Source: Candidatus Gottesmanbacteria bacterium
GTDB lineage: Bacteria > Patescibacteria > Microgenomatia > UBA10105 > UBA927
Reading direction: 5' to 3'
NCBI GenBank assembly: GCA_903821745.1
Contig: CAIJMI010000005.1
Span: forward strand, 293,114 to 357,113
DNA length: 64,000 nucleotides
In this document: positions 51,570 through 60,832 of the stretch, one piece after another
How positions within the stretch are numbered: position 1 is the stretch's first letter
How the letters are laid out: the number at the start of each line of letters is the position of its first letter
Notes under the pieces: model-generated
What the model was told of the DNA's origin: nothing
Databases searched by the model: none
The model's input: only the letters and a program-made list of their open reading frames with translations
Program-made: the position numbers and the translations under genes

Positions 51570-53441
51570 TTACATTTTTTCAATCGTCGGGATACCTAAC
51601 ATATGTAATCCCTGACTAATGATTTGCGCTGTTGCATCAGTTAATATAATCCGAAACGATGATATGTTATTTGACGGTAATACCGTTCCTTCTTTTTCTG
51701 CAATGATGCGTTCCGCTTTGGACAGTTCCGTATTTGACACTAAAATCGGACATTTGGCATAGAAGAGATTAAATGCCTGGGCAAGGGTAAACAAATACGT
51801 ACAGAGCATGTTTGGCGCAAATCCTTCCGCTGCCTCTCTCACAATCTCCGGGAAATACAGCAAGAGTCGTGCTACTTCCCGCTCTTCTGGTGTCAACTTC
51901 TTCATGACTTCTTTGGTAAGATGCATCGATGCCTTCCGAAGAACGGACTGGCAGCGGGCAAAAGTATATAAAAGGTAGGGACCGGAATCACCATGGACGT
52001 TTACGGACTCTTTAATATCAAATGCAATGTCCTGGGTGGTCCCCACTTTCAAAAAACTGTACTTCACTGCTGCAATCGCGCAGGCTTCAGCTATGTTATT
52101 TTGATCTCTTTCTGAGTACTTTGTATCATTTTTATCTAGAATGTTCTGAATCTCTGACTTTACATTGTCCAGAAGCGTTTCTCCAAGCACTACCTGTCCC
52201 AAACGGCTTGACATCTTGCCTTCTTTTAGCCTCACCCAGCCATACACCAAGTGTTTTTCTTTCCCCGTTGTTTCCGGCATCAGATGCGAGAGAGCCTCTA
52301 TAATGACCTGGAAGTACCCGATTTGTTCGCTGCCGACACAATGGATGATCTCACTCGGCTGGTAATCATCAAACTGTAATTTTGCAAGTCCCATATCTTT
52401 TGCCTCGTAGGTCGGATTTCCCTCGCCGGTGATAAAGACCCGGTTATGCAGTCCATATTTTTCTCCGGGGAAAATGACGGCACCTTTGTCTTCTTGAAAA
52501 ATTCCTTTGGTTACCCCATCTAAAACCAACTGTTTGCCGTTTTCATAGGTTTCTGATTCAAAATAGTAATGGTCAAACTTTGTCCCAACCCGTTTGTAGA
52601 TGGTGGCAAAATAATCAAGACTCCATTGTCTGGTCTTTTCATACAATGGATAGATGGTCGGATCTTTTGCATAAATCTGTTTGTTGATACGCTCCACTTC
52701 CAGCTTTGCCTCACCGCCTTTTTCATAGCAAAACGCGCCATAGACATACGCATTAGCCAAAAAATCGACTTTTCCGTTAATACTGGTTATAGAGTCAAGT
52801 TGTAAAAGGCCGTTTGGTGTATGGAGAATGCCGTACAGGCATTTTCCAATGTGCAAGCCCACATCTCCCTGATAATTTACCCGGATGACCTTGTTTCCAA
52901 CCGCTTCCAGAAGCCGCGCCATACATTCTCCGGTCGTAATATTCCGTAAATGCCCAATATGGAATGCTTTATGCGTGTTTGGGTGGGCGTACTCCACCAT
53001 AATTTTCTTCCCTGTTGATTTTTGGCGTATTCTAGCGCTTTTCTCTGATTTTGGCAGTCCAATAACATGAGTGCTAAGACTAGCCTCAGAAAGAAACACA
53101 TTAATAAACCCCGGCGGAGCGACCTCTATTTTTGAAATAGCCTGTAATATGTTTTCTTCCTGATTTTCATCATCAGAAAGTGATATAGTTTGACTCTTTT
53201 TGGATGAATTCTGATCCCCATGCAATTTCTTGTTTGTAGCTAATTGCCTCTCAATCGCCTTCTTTAACTCATTGGCAATAGTTATAGGATTATGCTTTTT
53301 TTCCTTGGCAACAAGCATGGCAACATTGGTGGTGTAGTCCCCATGCGTTGCATTGTCAGGTCGTGTGACCTGAGGAACAATGGTTGAACCTCCCATCGTG
53401 GAGAGAAGAGAAGAAAGTAAATCAATAAGTTGTTGCTTCAT
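51570..53441 (-). CDS. argS: Arginyl-tRNA synthetase
   Basis: 623 residues. Class I synthetase: HIGH motif in HPNTHKAFHIGHLRNITTGE near residue 155, KMSKS equivalent KMSSRLGQVV, ArgRS N-terminal Add domain and C-terminal DALR anticodon-binding domain (LLYFPEIVREAAEGFAPNMLCTYLFTLAQAFNLFYAKCPI). A Lys/Ser-rich insertion (KLHGDQNSSKKSQTISLSDDENQEE, near 90-115) lengthens the N-terminal domain. Its ATG overlaps the stop of the MBL gene (ATGA), so the two are translationally coupled. Confidence 0.97.
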   Translation of the reverse strand: MKQQLIDLLSSLLSTMGGSTIVPQVTRPDNATHGDYTTNVAMLVAKEKKHNPITIANELKKAIERQLATNKKLHGDQNSSKKSQTISLSDDENQEENILQAISKIEVAPPGFINVFLSEASLSTHVIGLPKSEKSARIRQKSTGKKIMVEYAHPNTHKAFHIGHLRNITTGECMARLLEAVGNKVIRVNYQGDVGLHIGKCLYGILHTPNGLLQLDSITSINGKVDFLANAYVYGAFCYEKGGEAKLEVERINKQIYAKDPTIYPLYEKTRQWSLDYFATIYKRVGTKFDHYYFESETYENGKQLVLDGVTKGIFQEDKGAVIFPGEKYGLHNRVFITGEGNPTYEAKDMGLAKLQFDDYQPSEIIHCVGSEQIGYFQVIIEALSHLMPETTGKEKHLVYGWVRLKEGKMSSRLGQVVLGETLLDNVKSEIQNILDKNDTKYSERDQNNIAEACAIAAVKYSFLKVGTTQDIAFDIKESVNVHGDSGPYLLYTFARCQSVLRKASMHLTKEVMKKLTPEEREVARLLLYFPEIVREAAEGFAPNMLCTYLFTLAQAFNLFYAKCPILVSNTELSKAERIIAEKEGTVLPSNNISSFRIILTDATAQIISQGLHMLGIPTIEKM

Positions 53442-54151
53442 ATGGATATAACGATGGACAGCGTATCTAATGTGTAGACCTTAGTATGGCGTATTACGCG
53501 AGAAACAGCAAGCCTTCCTTGTAATAAGGCGCTAAACCCTGTATATGCTTCATGAATCAGCGCTGATGACGCAGTCATACAATTATGTCCTGGAAATACC
53601 TGTACTAGCGAATCCTTTGTGAGCGTTTCTAAGCGCAGTAAGGATTGTATATAGGAGGAAACATCAGATTCCGGAAGATGCGCATACAGGGGACCAGGAT
53701 ACAGTGTGTCTCCCGTAAATAACAAATGATATTTTGGCACGTAATAACAAACAGAACCTGGTGTATGGCCGGGCGTATGCAGTACCTGAATTGCCAGATC
53801 GCCGTCCAAAAGCAATTGTTTGTCTTTCAACAAATAGAGGCGTTTTTTCGGATACGTTGTATGAAGCTGTTGTTGTTCCCAAGGATGATCAAACACATAC
53901 ACGCTTAAAAATAAAGAAACACCGCCACTATGATCCCAATGACTATGCGTCAATAACACAAAAACAGGAAGATGCGTGATCTGTTTCACAACGGATGCGA
54001 TATTGGCGCGTCCCATCCCCGTATCAATAAGATACGCCTGTTTTTTTCCAAGCAAGAGATACGAAATAACCTTTTCATCATGCAAAAATTCCGCAATAGC
54101 AACAACGTGCGGATGCACTTTTTTTACCGTAAACCATGGATGTGTACGCAT
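53438..54151 (-). CDS. Metallo-beta-lactamase-fold hydrolase
   Basis: 237 residues. MBL zinc motif HSHWDHSGG (HxHxDH) near residue 70, the strand AYLIDTGMG before it, GHTPGSVCYY with the next zinc His, FTGDTLYPGP with the bridging Asp, and VFPGHNCMT with the last His. Similar to glyoxalase II-type and other thioester or metabolite hydrolases; substrate unknown. No signal peptide. The frame opens at 54202, but MRTHPWFTVKK (ATG 54151) is a better start. It overlaps argS by four bases. Confidence 0.88.
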   Translation of the reverse strand: MRTHPWFTVKKVHPHVVAIAEFLHDEKVISYLLLGKKQAYLIDTGMGRANIASVVKQITHLPVFVLLTHSHWDHSGGVSLFLSVYVFDHPWEQQQLHTTYPKKRLYLLKDKQLLLDGDLAIQVLHTPGHTPGSVCYYVPKYHLLFTGDTLYPGPLYAHLPESDVSSYIQSLLRLETLTKDSLVQVFPGHNCMTASSALIHEAYTGFSALLQGRLAVSRVIRHTKVYTLDTLSIVISI

Positions 54152-54262
54152 AGGTTCTTTTTTAGGCTGCAGGATTGCTCCTGCAGCCCAATTCCCCCTC
54201 ATTTTATTGGGACTTTACCCCACACATTACTTTCTACATACATTGCACTCCCTTTTTGTGTG

Positions 54263-55015
54263 TCAACAGTCCACGACCCAACTTCGCCACATTCCCATTT
54301 TCCCGTTCTTGATTTGTTCCCAGCTGCCAGGATGATACAACTGTTGATATTGGACAAACTCCGCAATCGGCACCTCAACAACCATCGCGTGGTCATCGAC
54401 TGCCAACATCTGCATGCCTTTCCAGGACAAACTTCTGAGCCACGGATCAAGTGGTTTGTCAGTACCATCTTTGTTCATGGATAGATACGAGGCAAAATCA
54501 AGAGCAAATCCATGCTCTTTTTTTGCTTGCCCATATCCACTGGGACGAAACGAACCGATGATGTGTTCTACACCCAACTGTTTCGCAAGCAGAACCGTTT
54601 GATCAATCATCAAACTCGGTAACTGCTCACCATGATGCCCCGGTGCCACATTCATCGACATTAACACGAGCGTATTTCCATCGTATTTATAGGTTTGACT
54701 ATAGTCAGTCGGTTCCCCTGCTACCTGATCCCAGGATGGTAAATGACTCGGATTCCCATCCCAATCAATTCGGTTGAGAGAAAGACTGGCAAGTTTCATC
54801 CCAAGCCCATTTTTCATCACCATCTGCCCCTCAGGAAACGTTTCTGCTCTTCCTGCAAGCGTTTGTATACTTGCTTCCAACCATGGCGCCCAATTCGGAT
54901 GCTCCAACTCTTTATAGAGTGAGACAGCCTCATATGGCTTCCACGACAAAATAGATTTCTTTTCAAGTCCTGCATATTGATCAGCACTTGATGGTTCATA
55001 GCATTCACTGTTCAT
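54263..55015 (-). CDS. GNAT-family acetyltransferase-like protein under T-box control
   Basis: 250 residues. The acetyl-CoA segment MSMNVAPGHHGEQLPSLMIDQ (family V-x-P-x-x-R/Q-G-x-G) near 120-140 is followed by LAKQLGVEHIIGSFRPSGYGQ, and then DPWLRSLSWKGMQMLAVDDHAMVV, the pattern of a GNAT group best known from Actinobacteria (RPT..K.., DPWLR, A..SM.V). The usual RGxG Gly/Arg loop reads HHGEQL, so the loop is altered. It is rich in Trp (about 11). A strong AAGGAG lies before the ATG at 55015. Upstream are a 29-aa ORF and a T-box leader, so expression should respond to a tRNA's charging. Substrate unknown, possibly an amino acid or aminoacyl compound. Confidence 0.78.
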   Translation of the reverse strand: MNSECYEPSSADQYAGLEKKSILSWKPYEAVSLYKELEHPNWAPWLEASIQTLAGRAETFPEGQMVMKNGLGMKLASLSLNRIDWDGNPSHLPSWDQVAGEPTDYSQTYKYDGNTLVLMSMNVAPGHHGEQLPSLMIDQTVLLAKQLGVEHIIGSFRPSGYGQAKKEHGFALDFASYLSMNKDGTDKPLDPWLRSLSWKGMQMLAVDDHAMVVEVPIAEFVQYQQLYHPGSWEQIKNGKMGMWRSWVVDC

Positions 55016-55079
55016 AAAAGACTCCTTACATAAAAATTTGTACGAAAAACAATAGAAAAAAAACGAAGTATGTTGCGCC

Positions 55080-55169
55080 TTAGGCGCGTCGGAGTCGTCG
55101 GAGCACAAAAGAAGCACCGGTACCAAAACCGGTTACGAAGGACATATCGTCAAAACCATGCAATGTCAT
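55080..55169 (-). CDS. 29-aa peptide between the T-box and the GNAT gene
   Basis: ATG at 55169 to TAA at 55080. The product reads MTLHGFDDMSFVTGFGTGAS then FVLRRLRRA: a short Gly/Phe-rich hydrophobic segment ending in a dense Arg tail. GGAG lies 7 bases before the ATG, directly after the T tract of the T-box terminator, and the GNAT gene starts 64 bases downstream. The good ribosome-binding site and position make translation likely. It could be a leader peptide, a small membrane-active peptide, or a substrate of the GNAT enzyme. GCGCC/GGCGC at its end (55073-55085) forms a short hairpin. Confidence 0.5.
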   Translation of the reverse strand: MTLHGFDDMSFVTGFGTGASFVLRRLRRA

Positions 55170-55180
55170 ATTTTCTCCAC

Positions 55181-55440
55181 AAAAAAACCGTCCACTTGAA
55201 TCTCCACCCCTAAGGAGGGATGGAAGTTCAAAAGGACGGTATCATGCACCGTGGTGCCACCTTTATTTAGAAATACAGAATCGTATTTCACTCATTTTGA
55301 AATCTACTTTTCTTCTGTGAAGAATTTTTTCGATTTCTGACTCCGAGGCTCGAGGTCTTGAAAAAGACTTTCCTCATCAACGTCAACACATATTCACTTG
55401 TGAAGGATATAATTTATCACGAAATAAAATCATTTGTCAA
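55181..55440 (-). ncRNA. T-box leader with promoter and terminator
   Basis: On the minus strand a promoter TTGACA (55435-55440), 18 bases, TAAATT (55411-55416), then a leader of about 220 bases. It contains GAAATAC/GTATTTC (a stem III equivalent, just before the T-box), the T-box AAAGGTGGCACCACGG (55248-55263), matching the AGGGTGGNACCRCG consensus in 13 of 14 places, and a terminator with the stem ACCGTCC...GGACGGT (55187-55240) and seven T. T-boxes sense uncharged tRNA and open the terminator. TGGC in the bulge would pair with a tRNA ending GCCA. Stem I and the specifier codon could not be resolved; no TGG (Trp) codon precedes the T-box. Confidence 0.8.
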
Positions 55441-55488
55441 GAGAGCAAAATATCCCAGATGCATTTTTTGCTTTTTATGGTGTCGTGC

Positions 55489-55494
55489 TATAAT
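55489..55494 (+). promoter_or_regulatory. -10 box of the 102-aa gene
   Basis: TATAAT ends 8 bases before the ATG at 55503; this near-leaderless promoter faces away from the T-box promoter. Confidence 0.55.
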
Positions 55495-55502
55495 TTCAGT
55501 AT

Positions 55503-55811
55503 ATGCAAGAACCAATACCAGGAAAAGGAATACAACCAAAAGTAGGACCAGACGGAAACGTCCTCGGTTCATCGCTCAACCCAGAAGAATTGAAAATTGC
55601 TGCAACAGCACTGATAACAGGATTGGCCGGATTTGAAGGAACATCAATCGACCCAGAGACCGGAGCAATTCTCATAAATACGCTCACCGAGGAAGAATGG
55701 AAATCCCTTTCTCCTCTACAACAAGTAGCATACTTAAATGGCGTGCAAAAGAAACAGGATGTTGCACTGGATGCCATTCGTGCAAAAGAGGCAGAACAAG
55801 GAAAAAAATAA
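55503..55811 (+). CDS. Hypothetical 102-aa protein
   Basis: No family recognised. Pro/Gly-rich start (MQEPIPGKGIQPKVGPDGNVLG), then a helical stretch (NPEELKIAATALITGLAGFEG) and an acidic/Lys-rich C terminus. There is no signal peptide; soluble. Its stop abuts that of the convergent comEC-like gene (55811/55812). Its own promoter supports it as a real gene. Confidence 0.65.
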   Translation: MQEPIPGKGIQPKVGPDGNVLGSSLNPEELKIAATALITGLAGFEGTSIDPETGAILINTLTEEEWKSLSPLQQVAYLNGVQKKQDVALDAIRAKEAEQGKK

Positions 55812-56717
55812 TTACTTTGTTTTTGCTGTCTTAACCGTCCAAGTCGTTCCATCCGTCACAATTTCTATATCCCCTTCCTGATCCGTTCGAAGTATCTGCG
55901 TCCTGCGCTGTTGCAGCGCCTCGATAATTTCTGGTGCCGGATGACCAAAGGAATTTTTACCGACGGAAATGACAGCAAGATGCACGGTTCCAAGCCATGA
56001 TAAAAATCCGTCCGTCATGCCGGTTTTGGAGCCGTGGTGCGGCACTTTTAACACTTCCATACCATCGGTTTCCCTGATGGGTCGTTTTATGAGTTCTCCA
56101 TCAATCCGGCTATCCGCATCACCCGGAAACAACACATCGAATGTACCATAGGAAAGTTTAACCACGACACTGGCATCATTCACATGTGTTGCCCCAAGAA
56201 CATTTCCGCGGGTCGCGGCAAGCGATTGTTGGGTTGGCCATAATACAAAAAGCGTTGATGCGCCGACACTGATTGTTTCATCTGCAGCGACAATACGCTC
56301 CGAAATATGTTTTTCTTTCAAAAGTTGTTGTAACGCTTGAAATCCTTTTGTCGTATTTGCAACATCACTATGCACAAACGTTCCCACGGTATATCGTTTT
56401 ACAATTTCGTTTAAGCCTCCCATATGGTCCTCTTCGGGGTGCGTGAGCATCACAACGTCAATTGTTCTATCAAATATTGACATATGGTTTGCAAGGCATC
56501 CTAGAACCTTTGGCGTTTGACCCCCCGGTCCACCATCAATGAGCATATCCCGACCCCCGGGAAAGGTAATGTATGCCGCATCCCCCTGTCCGACATTGCA
56601 AAACACAACATGTAATTTTCCATCCGGAAAATGCGCGAAAAAATTGAAGAGTAATATACAGCCTGTAATAATTCCAGTGATAAAGTAGCCTGTCTTCAAT
56701 TTAAACATACATTTCAC
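55812..56717 (-). CDS. ComEC-type metallo-beta-lactamase domain protein
   Basis: 301 residues from a GTG; the ATG three codons in (56708) is an alternative. One N-terminal membrane helix, then the ComEC C-terminal MBL domain: VFCNVGQGDAAYITFPGGRDMLIDGGP, MLTHPEEDHMGGL (HxxxDH), LFPGDADSRID, VLKVPHHGSKTG and ISVGKNSFGHPAPEI. In full ComEC this domain follows the DNA channel and may degrade one strand of incoming DNA. Here it is a separate gene, 226 bases downstream of the competence-domain gene in the direction of reading. Confidence 0.88.
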   Translation of the reverse strand: MKCMFKLKTGYFITGIITGCILLFNFFAHFPDGKLHVVFCNVGQGDAAYITFPGGRDMLIDGGPGGQTPKVLGCLANHMSIFDRTIDVVMLTHPEEDHMGGLNEIVKRYTVGTFVHSDVANTTKGFQALQQLLKEKHISERIVAADETISVGASTLFVLWPTQQSLAATRGNVLGATHVNDASVVVKLSYGTFDVLFPGDADSRIDGELIKRPIRETDGMEVLKVPHHGSKTGMTDGFLSWLGTVHLAVISVGKNSFGHPAPEIIEALQQRRTQILRTDQEGDIEIVTDGTTWTVKTAKTK

Positions 56718-56943
56718 AAAATAGCTTCAGTAATTGACGCATATTGGTCTGCAATCCATTTTTACAATTTCCGCATGCAGTGATAGACAATATCTTATAT
56801 TCTACTCAGTTCGGTCTAATTTTCCGCACACAGTTAGCCATACATGGGTTAGGTTTGATATAGTTAGTAAAACCAATAGTAATTTTCATTTGCTACTTTC
56901 GCATATATCCCGTACTGATCATCTGTAATTACCGCAAACCGCA

Positions 56944-57804
56944 CTACCGTCCGATACTTGCAAGTGGAATATGACTCGTGAGCAACACCGCTTTTATTAA
57001 AAATTCCAAAAATACCCAGGTTACCCACCCGACTGGATATGCGAGCGGTAACCAAAGTATCCCAACAAAACAAAGGAGTAATCCAAGAACCGTACTGATC
57101 GGAATTGTCCATCCAATAAGCAAATTCGTCAACGGAGAAATAAGCGAGATTCTTCCAAAAACAACAAAGAGTAACGGCAATGTAAATACTTGCGCGGAGA
57201 GCGTTGTAGTCAGCTCCGTTTTAATGATCTCACGCAAATATACATACCATCTATACCATCTGGGAAACTGTTTTTCTGCAATTTCACTATATAAAACCTG
57301 CCATGTTTTGGCATCTAGCGTCGTTTTGCTAAACAAAATCATCCCAAGTGTGGCTAATACCGACAATTGATAGGAAATATCACCAATCCATGCGGGATGA
57401 AAGAGAAGCATGCCGCCACTGGCAATACTCCACGTAACCAGAGCAATTGATGCCCGTCCGGTCAATGGTGCCAAAAGTGTAATGCAGCCCATAATGGCGG
57501 CCCGAACGACACTTGGTGATGACCCGACAAACCACACAAAAATAGCTATCACTCCGATAGTTACAATGCTAGAAATCCACCGTGGCACCAGGCGGACGAA
57601 AGTGCTAAAAAATATGCCAACCAAAATGGTAATATTCATACCGGACAAGGCGACAATATGGAGCGTTCCAGTAATCTGCAGTGCGTTTTTTAACTCAGAT
57701 GATAGACTGGTTTTCACCCCAAACAGAATACCCGCCAACAATCCTGCATGCGGTTCCGGTAAAACCTGCGAAATAACAGCCGTAACATCACTAAGTGACA
57801 GCAT
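56944..57804 (-). CDS. comEC: ComEC competence (channel) domain protein
   Basis: 286 residues. Multispanning competence domain only: the family signature LHIVALSGMNITIL near 48-61, SSPSVVRAAIMGCITLLAPLTGR near 95-117 and SYQLSVLATLGMILF near 150. ComEC forms the inner-membrane channel for DNA uptake. The N-terminal OB (DUF4131) part is lacking and the MBL domain is encoded separately, so ComEC is split here, as in other CPR members. Follows comEA by 28 bases on the same strand. Confidence 0.9.
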   Translation of the reverse strand: MLSLSDVTAVISQVLPEPHAGLLAGILFGVKTSLSSELKNALQITGTLHIVALSGMNITILVGIFFSTFVRLVPRWISSIVTIGVIAIFVWFVGSSPSVVRAAIMGCITLLAPLTGRASIALVTWSIASGGMLLFHPAWIGDISYQLSVLATLGMILFSKTTLDAKTWQVLYSEIAEKQFPRWYRWYVYLREIIKTELTTTLSAQVFTLPLLFVVFGRISLISPLTNLLIGWTIPISTVLGLLLCFVGILWLPLAYPVGWVTWVFLEFLIKAVLLTSHIPLASIGR

Positions 57805-57832
57805 ACAATATAAATTGCGATAAATTCATCAA

Positions 57833-58444
57833 TTAGAGTGACAGTTGAACACGTAGTTTATCAAGCAATGACGCGCTGATTACATGTTTTGAAACCAGCT
57901 CTTCCAGGCTTCCATAAGGCCGGTTCTCGATAATCTTTTTTGCTGTCACCTGCCCTATGCCTGGCAGCGCATCAAGCTGAGTGCTTGATCCGGTATTTAC
58001 ACTTACAATGGCATCAATCGCATACAATATTTTAGGCTGTTCTGACAATATATTTTCTTTCTTTGGAACGTATATTTTCATGCCATCCGTTATAAAACTC
58101 GCCCGATTGATGATTTTATCCGCAGTGTCCTGATCCACGTCCTTTGACGTTCCGCCCGCAAGATCAATAACATCCGCAATTCTGCTTCCGGAAGGCAAGG
58201 AGTAAATACCGGGATACACCACAGCTCCACTGATATCAACAACAAATTTAGCTGATTCTGATGCGCTTTTTACTAAATTATCCTGAGAAAACGTAATCGG
58301 CTCCCCCACATGAAGCGTTTGGACAAACACAACCACTGCTGCAACTACCAACACAAAACTTGCGACTAGAAAAATAAACGGAATACGAAATTTCTGAACC
58401 GTTGATAAAAACGGTGATTTTGTTTGGGAAGCATTCCCCTTCAT
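57833..58444 (-). CDS. comEA: ComEA-like DNA-binding protein
   Basis: 203 residues. An N-terminal membrane helix (about 20-43), an SLBB domain (VVDISGAVVYPGIYSLPSGSRIADVIDLAGG) and a C-terminal helix-hairpin-helix pair (LDALPGIGQVTAKKIIENRPYGSLEELV). ComEA captures DNA outside the membrane and passes it to ComEC. It lies 9 bases downstream of leuS and just upstream of comEC. Confidence 0.94.
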   Translation of the reverse strand: MKGNASQTKSPFLSTVQKFRIPFIFLVASFVLVVAAVVVFVQTLHVGEPITFSQDNLVKSASESAKFVVDISGAVVYPGIYSLPSGSRIADVIDLAGGTSKDVDQDTADKIINRASFITDGMKIYVPKKENILSEQPKILYAIDAIVSVNTGSSTQLDALPGIGQVTAKKIIENRPYGSLEELVSKHVISASLLDKLRVQLSL

Positions 58445-58453
58445 ACATATTTA

Positions 58454-60832
58454 TTACACCACGAAGTTGATCAGTTTACCAGCGATGAAAATTATTTTCT
58501 TGGGGCCTGTAATCAAAAACTTTTTTACTTTTTCATTGTTTCGTGCCAACTCCTCAATAACCTGTTGATTGTCCCCATCATTTTTTGGAATGGATATTGT
58601 CTCCCGCATCTTTCCATTCACTTGTATAACAAACTGTATCGAACTATCAATTAATAAACTTTTATCATACATTGGCCAATGTTGGTGATGGACGGAGACA
58701 TATCCTTCCGGAATTGTCTCCCCACCTGTCGTCAGTTTGGTCCACAACTCTTCGGCAATATGTGGCGCAAATGGCGCAATGAGTGTAACAAAATCTTTCG
58801 CATCACTCGTTGACAATGGTTTTTTTGATGTTAATGCCACATTGACAAACTCCATAAATCCGGCAATTGCAGTGTTGTATCTCCGTTTGGGCAAATCATC
58901 AGTTGCGCGTGCTATCGCCATTTGTAACTGTCTGTGTGTTTTCTCGTCAGTATCCTCCGGATATATGTTAGCACTCGAAACGACCAACCGCCAAATACGT
59001 CCAATGAAGCGGTACATACCTTCCATACCAGTATCACGAAAATCTCCCCCATCTGCAAACGGCCCCATGAACATGAGGTACATCCTGAGGGCATCTGCAC
59101 CATACTTATCTATATAGATATCAGGGTTGACGACATTGCCTTTGCTTTTGCTCATTTTTGCTCCATCTTTGATCACCAGTCCGTGGGCAAAGAAGGTTAA
59201 AAACGGTTCTTCAAAGGGTAAAAGCCCAAAATCATGGAGTGCCATAGTCACAAACCGGCTATACATAAGATGAAGAACGCTGTGTTCCGCTCCGCCCGTA
59301 TACATTGCCACAGGTAGCCATTTTTTCGTCAATTCAGGATCAAATGGAAGCTGATCAGCCATGGATCCGCCCACGCTGGGATACCGCAAATAGTACCAGG
59401 AACTGTCAAGAAACGTGTCGCAGACATCCGTTTCACGCTTTGCAAGCGCGCCACAGTGCGGACATACGGTTTCATAAAATTCTTTATGCTTGGCAAGTGG
59501 CCCAACCCCATCATCCCGCGGCTTGTAGTCGTCGATATCCGGCAATACCACTGGTAGGTCTTTTTCCGGCACTGTAAACCAGCCAGGCATGGACGATTGT
59601 TCACCACTGCCAGATTTTGCGCACGTTTCGCAATAAATCATCGGAATTGGTGCCCCCCAATACCGTTGTCTTGATATGGTCCAGTCCCGAAGATGATATT
59701 TGGTAACCCGTTTTCCCCATCCTTCTCTTGCAATTTTCTCCCAAAGTGTTGGATCCGGATCCTTCTTAATTATATCAATATGATATTTTGTAGCAAATTC
59801 CATATCACGTTCATCATGCGCGGGAACTCCCATAATAATGCCGGTTCCGTATCCCGGAGCCACATAATTGGTTTTCCAGATAGGTATTTTTCGTCCATCA
59901 AGTGGATTTATCGCGTACTCACCGGAAAATTCACCTTTTTTCTCTGTACTTCCTTCCTCATATAGCTCTGAAGTTGCCAAAAATGTTACCGCGTTTAATG
60001 TATCCGGTCTGGTAGTAAATACTTCAAGGTTTCCAAACCGAATGGTCATTCCTTCTGACCGTCCGATCCATTTTTCCTGTGCACCCTTCACTTTCTCTGA
60101 CCATTGTAGCTTCGGAATATTATCCAACAATTTTCCCGCATATGCGGTAATTTTAAAGAACCATTGTTCTAACGATTTCTTTTCTACTTTATTCCCGCAT
60201 CGCTCACAAACTGCGTGTGGAATGCCATGTTCTTCTTGGAGTACCTGTTCATCAGAAAGAACTGTTTTACAACTATTACACCAGTTCACTGCTGCTGTTG
60301 ATCGATATGCAAGTCCATGTTTGAACATCTGCACAAACACCCATTGGGTCCAACGGTAATAATCAGGATGATACGTCTCAACCGTCCGCGTCCAATCGAA
60401 ACATGCACCAATACTATGGAGTTGTTCATAGAAATGCTTCTCAGAAATGGCGGCATGTTCTTTTGGATGTCTCCCTACTTTCAGTGCGTAGTTTTCACTG
60501 TGGATACCAAATCCGTCCAGTCCGATCGGTTCAAAGACATCATAGCCCTGCATGCGCATAAACCTGCCGTAAATATCCGATCCGGTAAATGCATACATGT
60601 TTCCCACATGAAGTCCTTCAGCAGATGGATATGGAAACATCATGAGGTTGTAGAAGGGCTTCGTTGCACCCTGGATATCAACGGTGTTTACGTTGTGTTC
60701 TTTCCAATATACCTGCCATTTTACTTCAAGGTCTTTATGAAAAAAGGACTGTTTTGAAGGTATTTTAGCTTCATTCTCATCCGCTGATATTGACGGACTT
60801 GAAACATCTGATGGTACGCGTTGATCTGACAT
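58454..60832 (-). CDS. leuS: Leucyl-tRNA synthetase
   Basis: 792 residues after setting the start at the ATG of 60832; an open frame goes on to 60892. Class I motifs: FPYPSAEGLHVGNMYAF (HIGH equivalent), the KMSKSKGNVV motif, the editing (CP1) domain with TTRPDTLNAVTFLA and GVPAHDERDMEFA, and two zinc-like Cys sets (CNSCKTVLSDEQV...CERCG). TATAAT lies 9 bases before the ATG and GAGGAAG between, so both leaderless and Shine-Dalgarno initiation are possible. About 40 residues of Ser/Asp-rich lead precede the conserved core. Confidence 0.97.
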   Translation of the reverse strand: MSDQRVPSDVSSPSISADENEAKIPSKQSFFHKDLEVKWQVYWKEHNVNTVDIQGATKPFYNLMMFPYPSAEGLHVGNMYAFTGSDIYGRFMRMQGYDVFEPIGLDGFGIHSENYALKVGRHPKEHAAISEKHFYEQLHSIGACFDWTRTVETYHPDYYRWTQWVFVQMFKHGLAYRSTAAVNWCNSCKTVLSDEQVLQEEHGIPHAVCERCGNKVEKKSLEQWFFKITAYAGKLLDNIPKLQWSEKVKGAQEKWIGRSEGMTIRFGNLEVFTTRPDTLNAVTFLATSELYEEGSTEKKGEFSGEYAINPLDGRKIPIWKTNYVAPGYGTGIIMGVPAHDERDMEFATKYHIDIIKKDPDPTLWEKIAREGWGKRVTKYHLRDWTISRQRYWGAPIPMIYCETCAKSGSGEQSSMPGWFTVPEKDLPVVLPDIDDYKPRDDGVGPLAKHKEFYETVCPHCGALAKRETDVCDTFLDSSWYYLRYPSVGGSMADQLPFDPELTKKWLPVAMYTGGAEHSVLHLMYSRFVTMALHDFGLLPFEEPFLTFFAHGLVIKDGAKMSKSKGNVVNPDIYIDKYGADALRMYLMFMGPFADGGDFRDTGMEGMYRFIGRIWRLVVSSANIYPEDTDEKTHRQLQMAIARATDDLPKRRYNTAIAGFMEFVNVALTSKKPLSTSDAKDFVTLIAPFAPHIAEELWTKLTTGGETIPEGYVSVHHQHWPMYDKSLLIDSSIQFVIQVNGKMRETISIPKNDGDNQQVIEELARNNEKVKKFLITGPKKIIFIAGKLINFVV

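Noticed and set aside
55181..55440. tRNA-Trp-specific T-box
   Set aside because: The GNAT product is Trp-rich, but no TGG codon occurs in the leader before the T-box, so the amino acid is left open.
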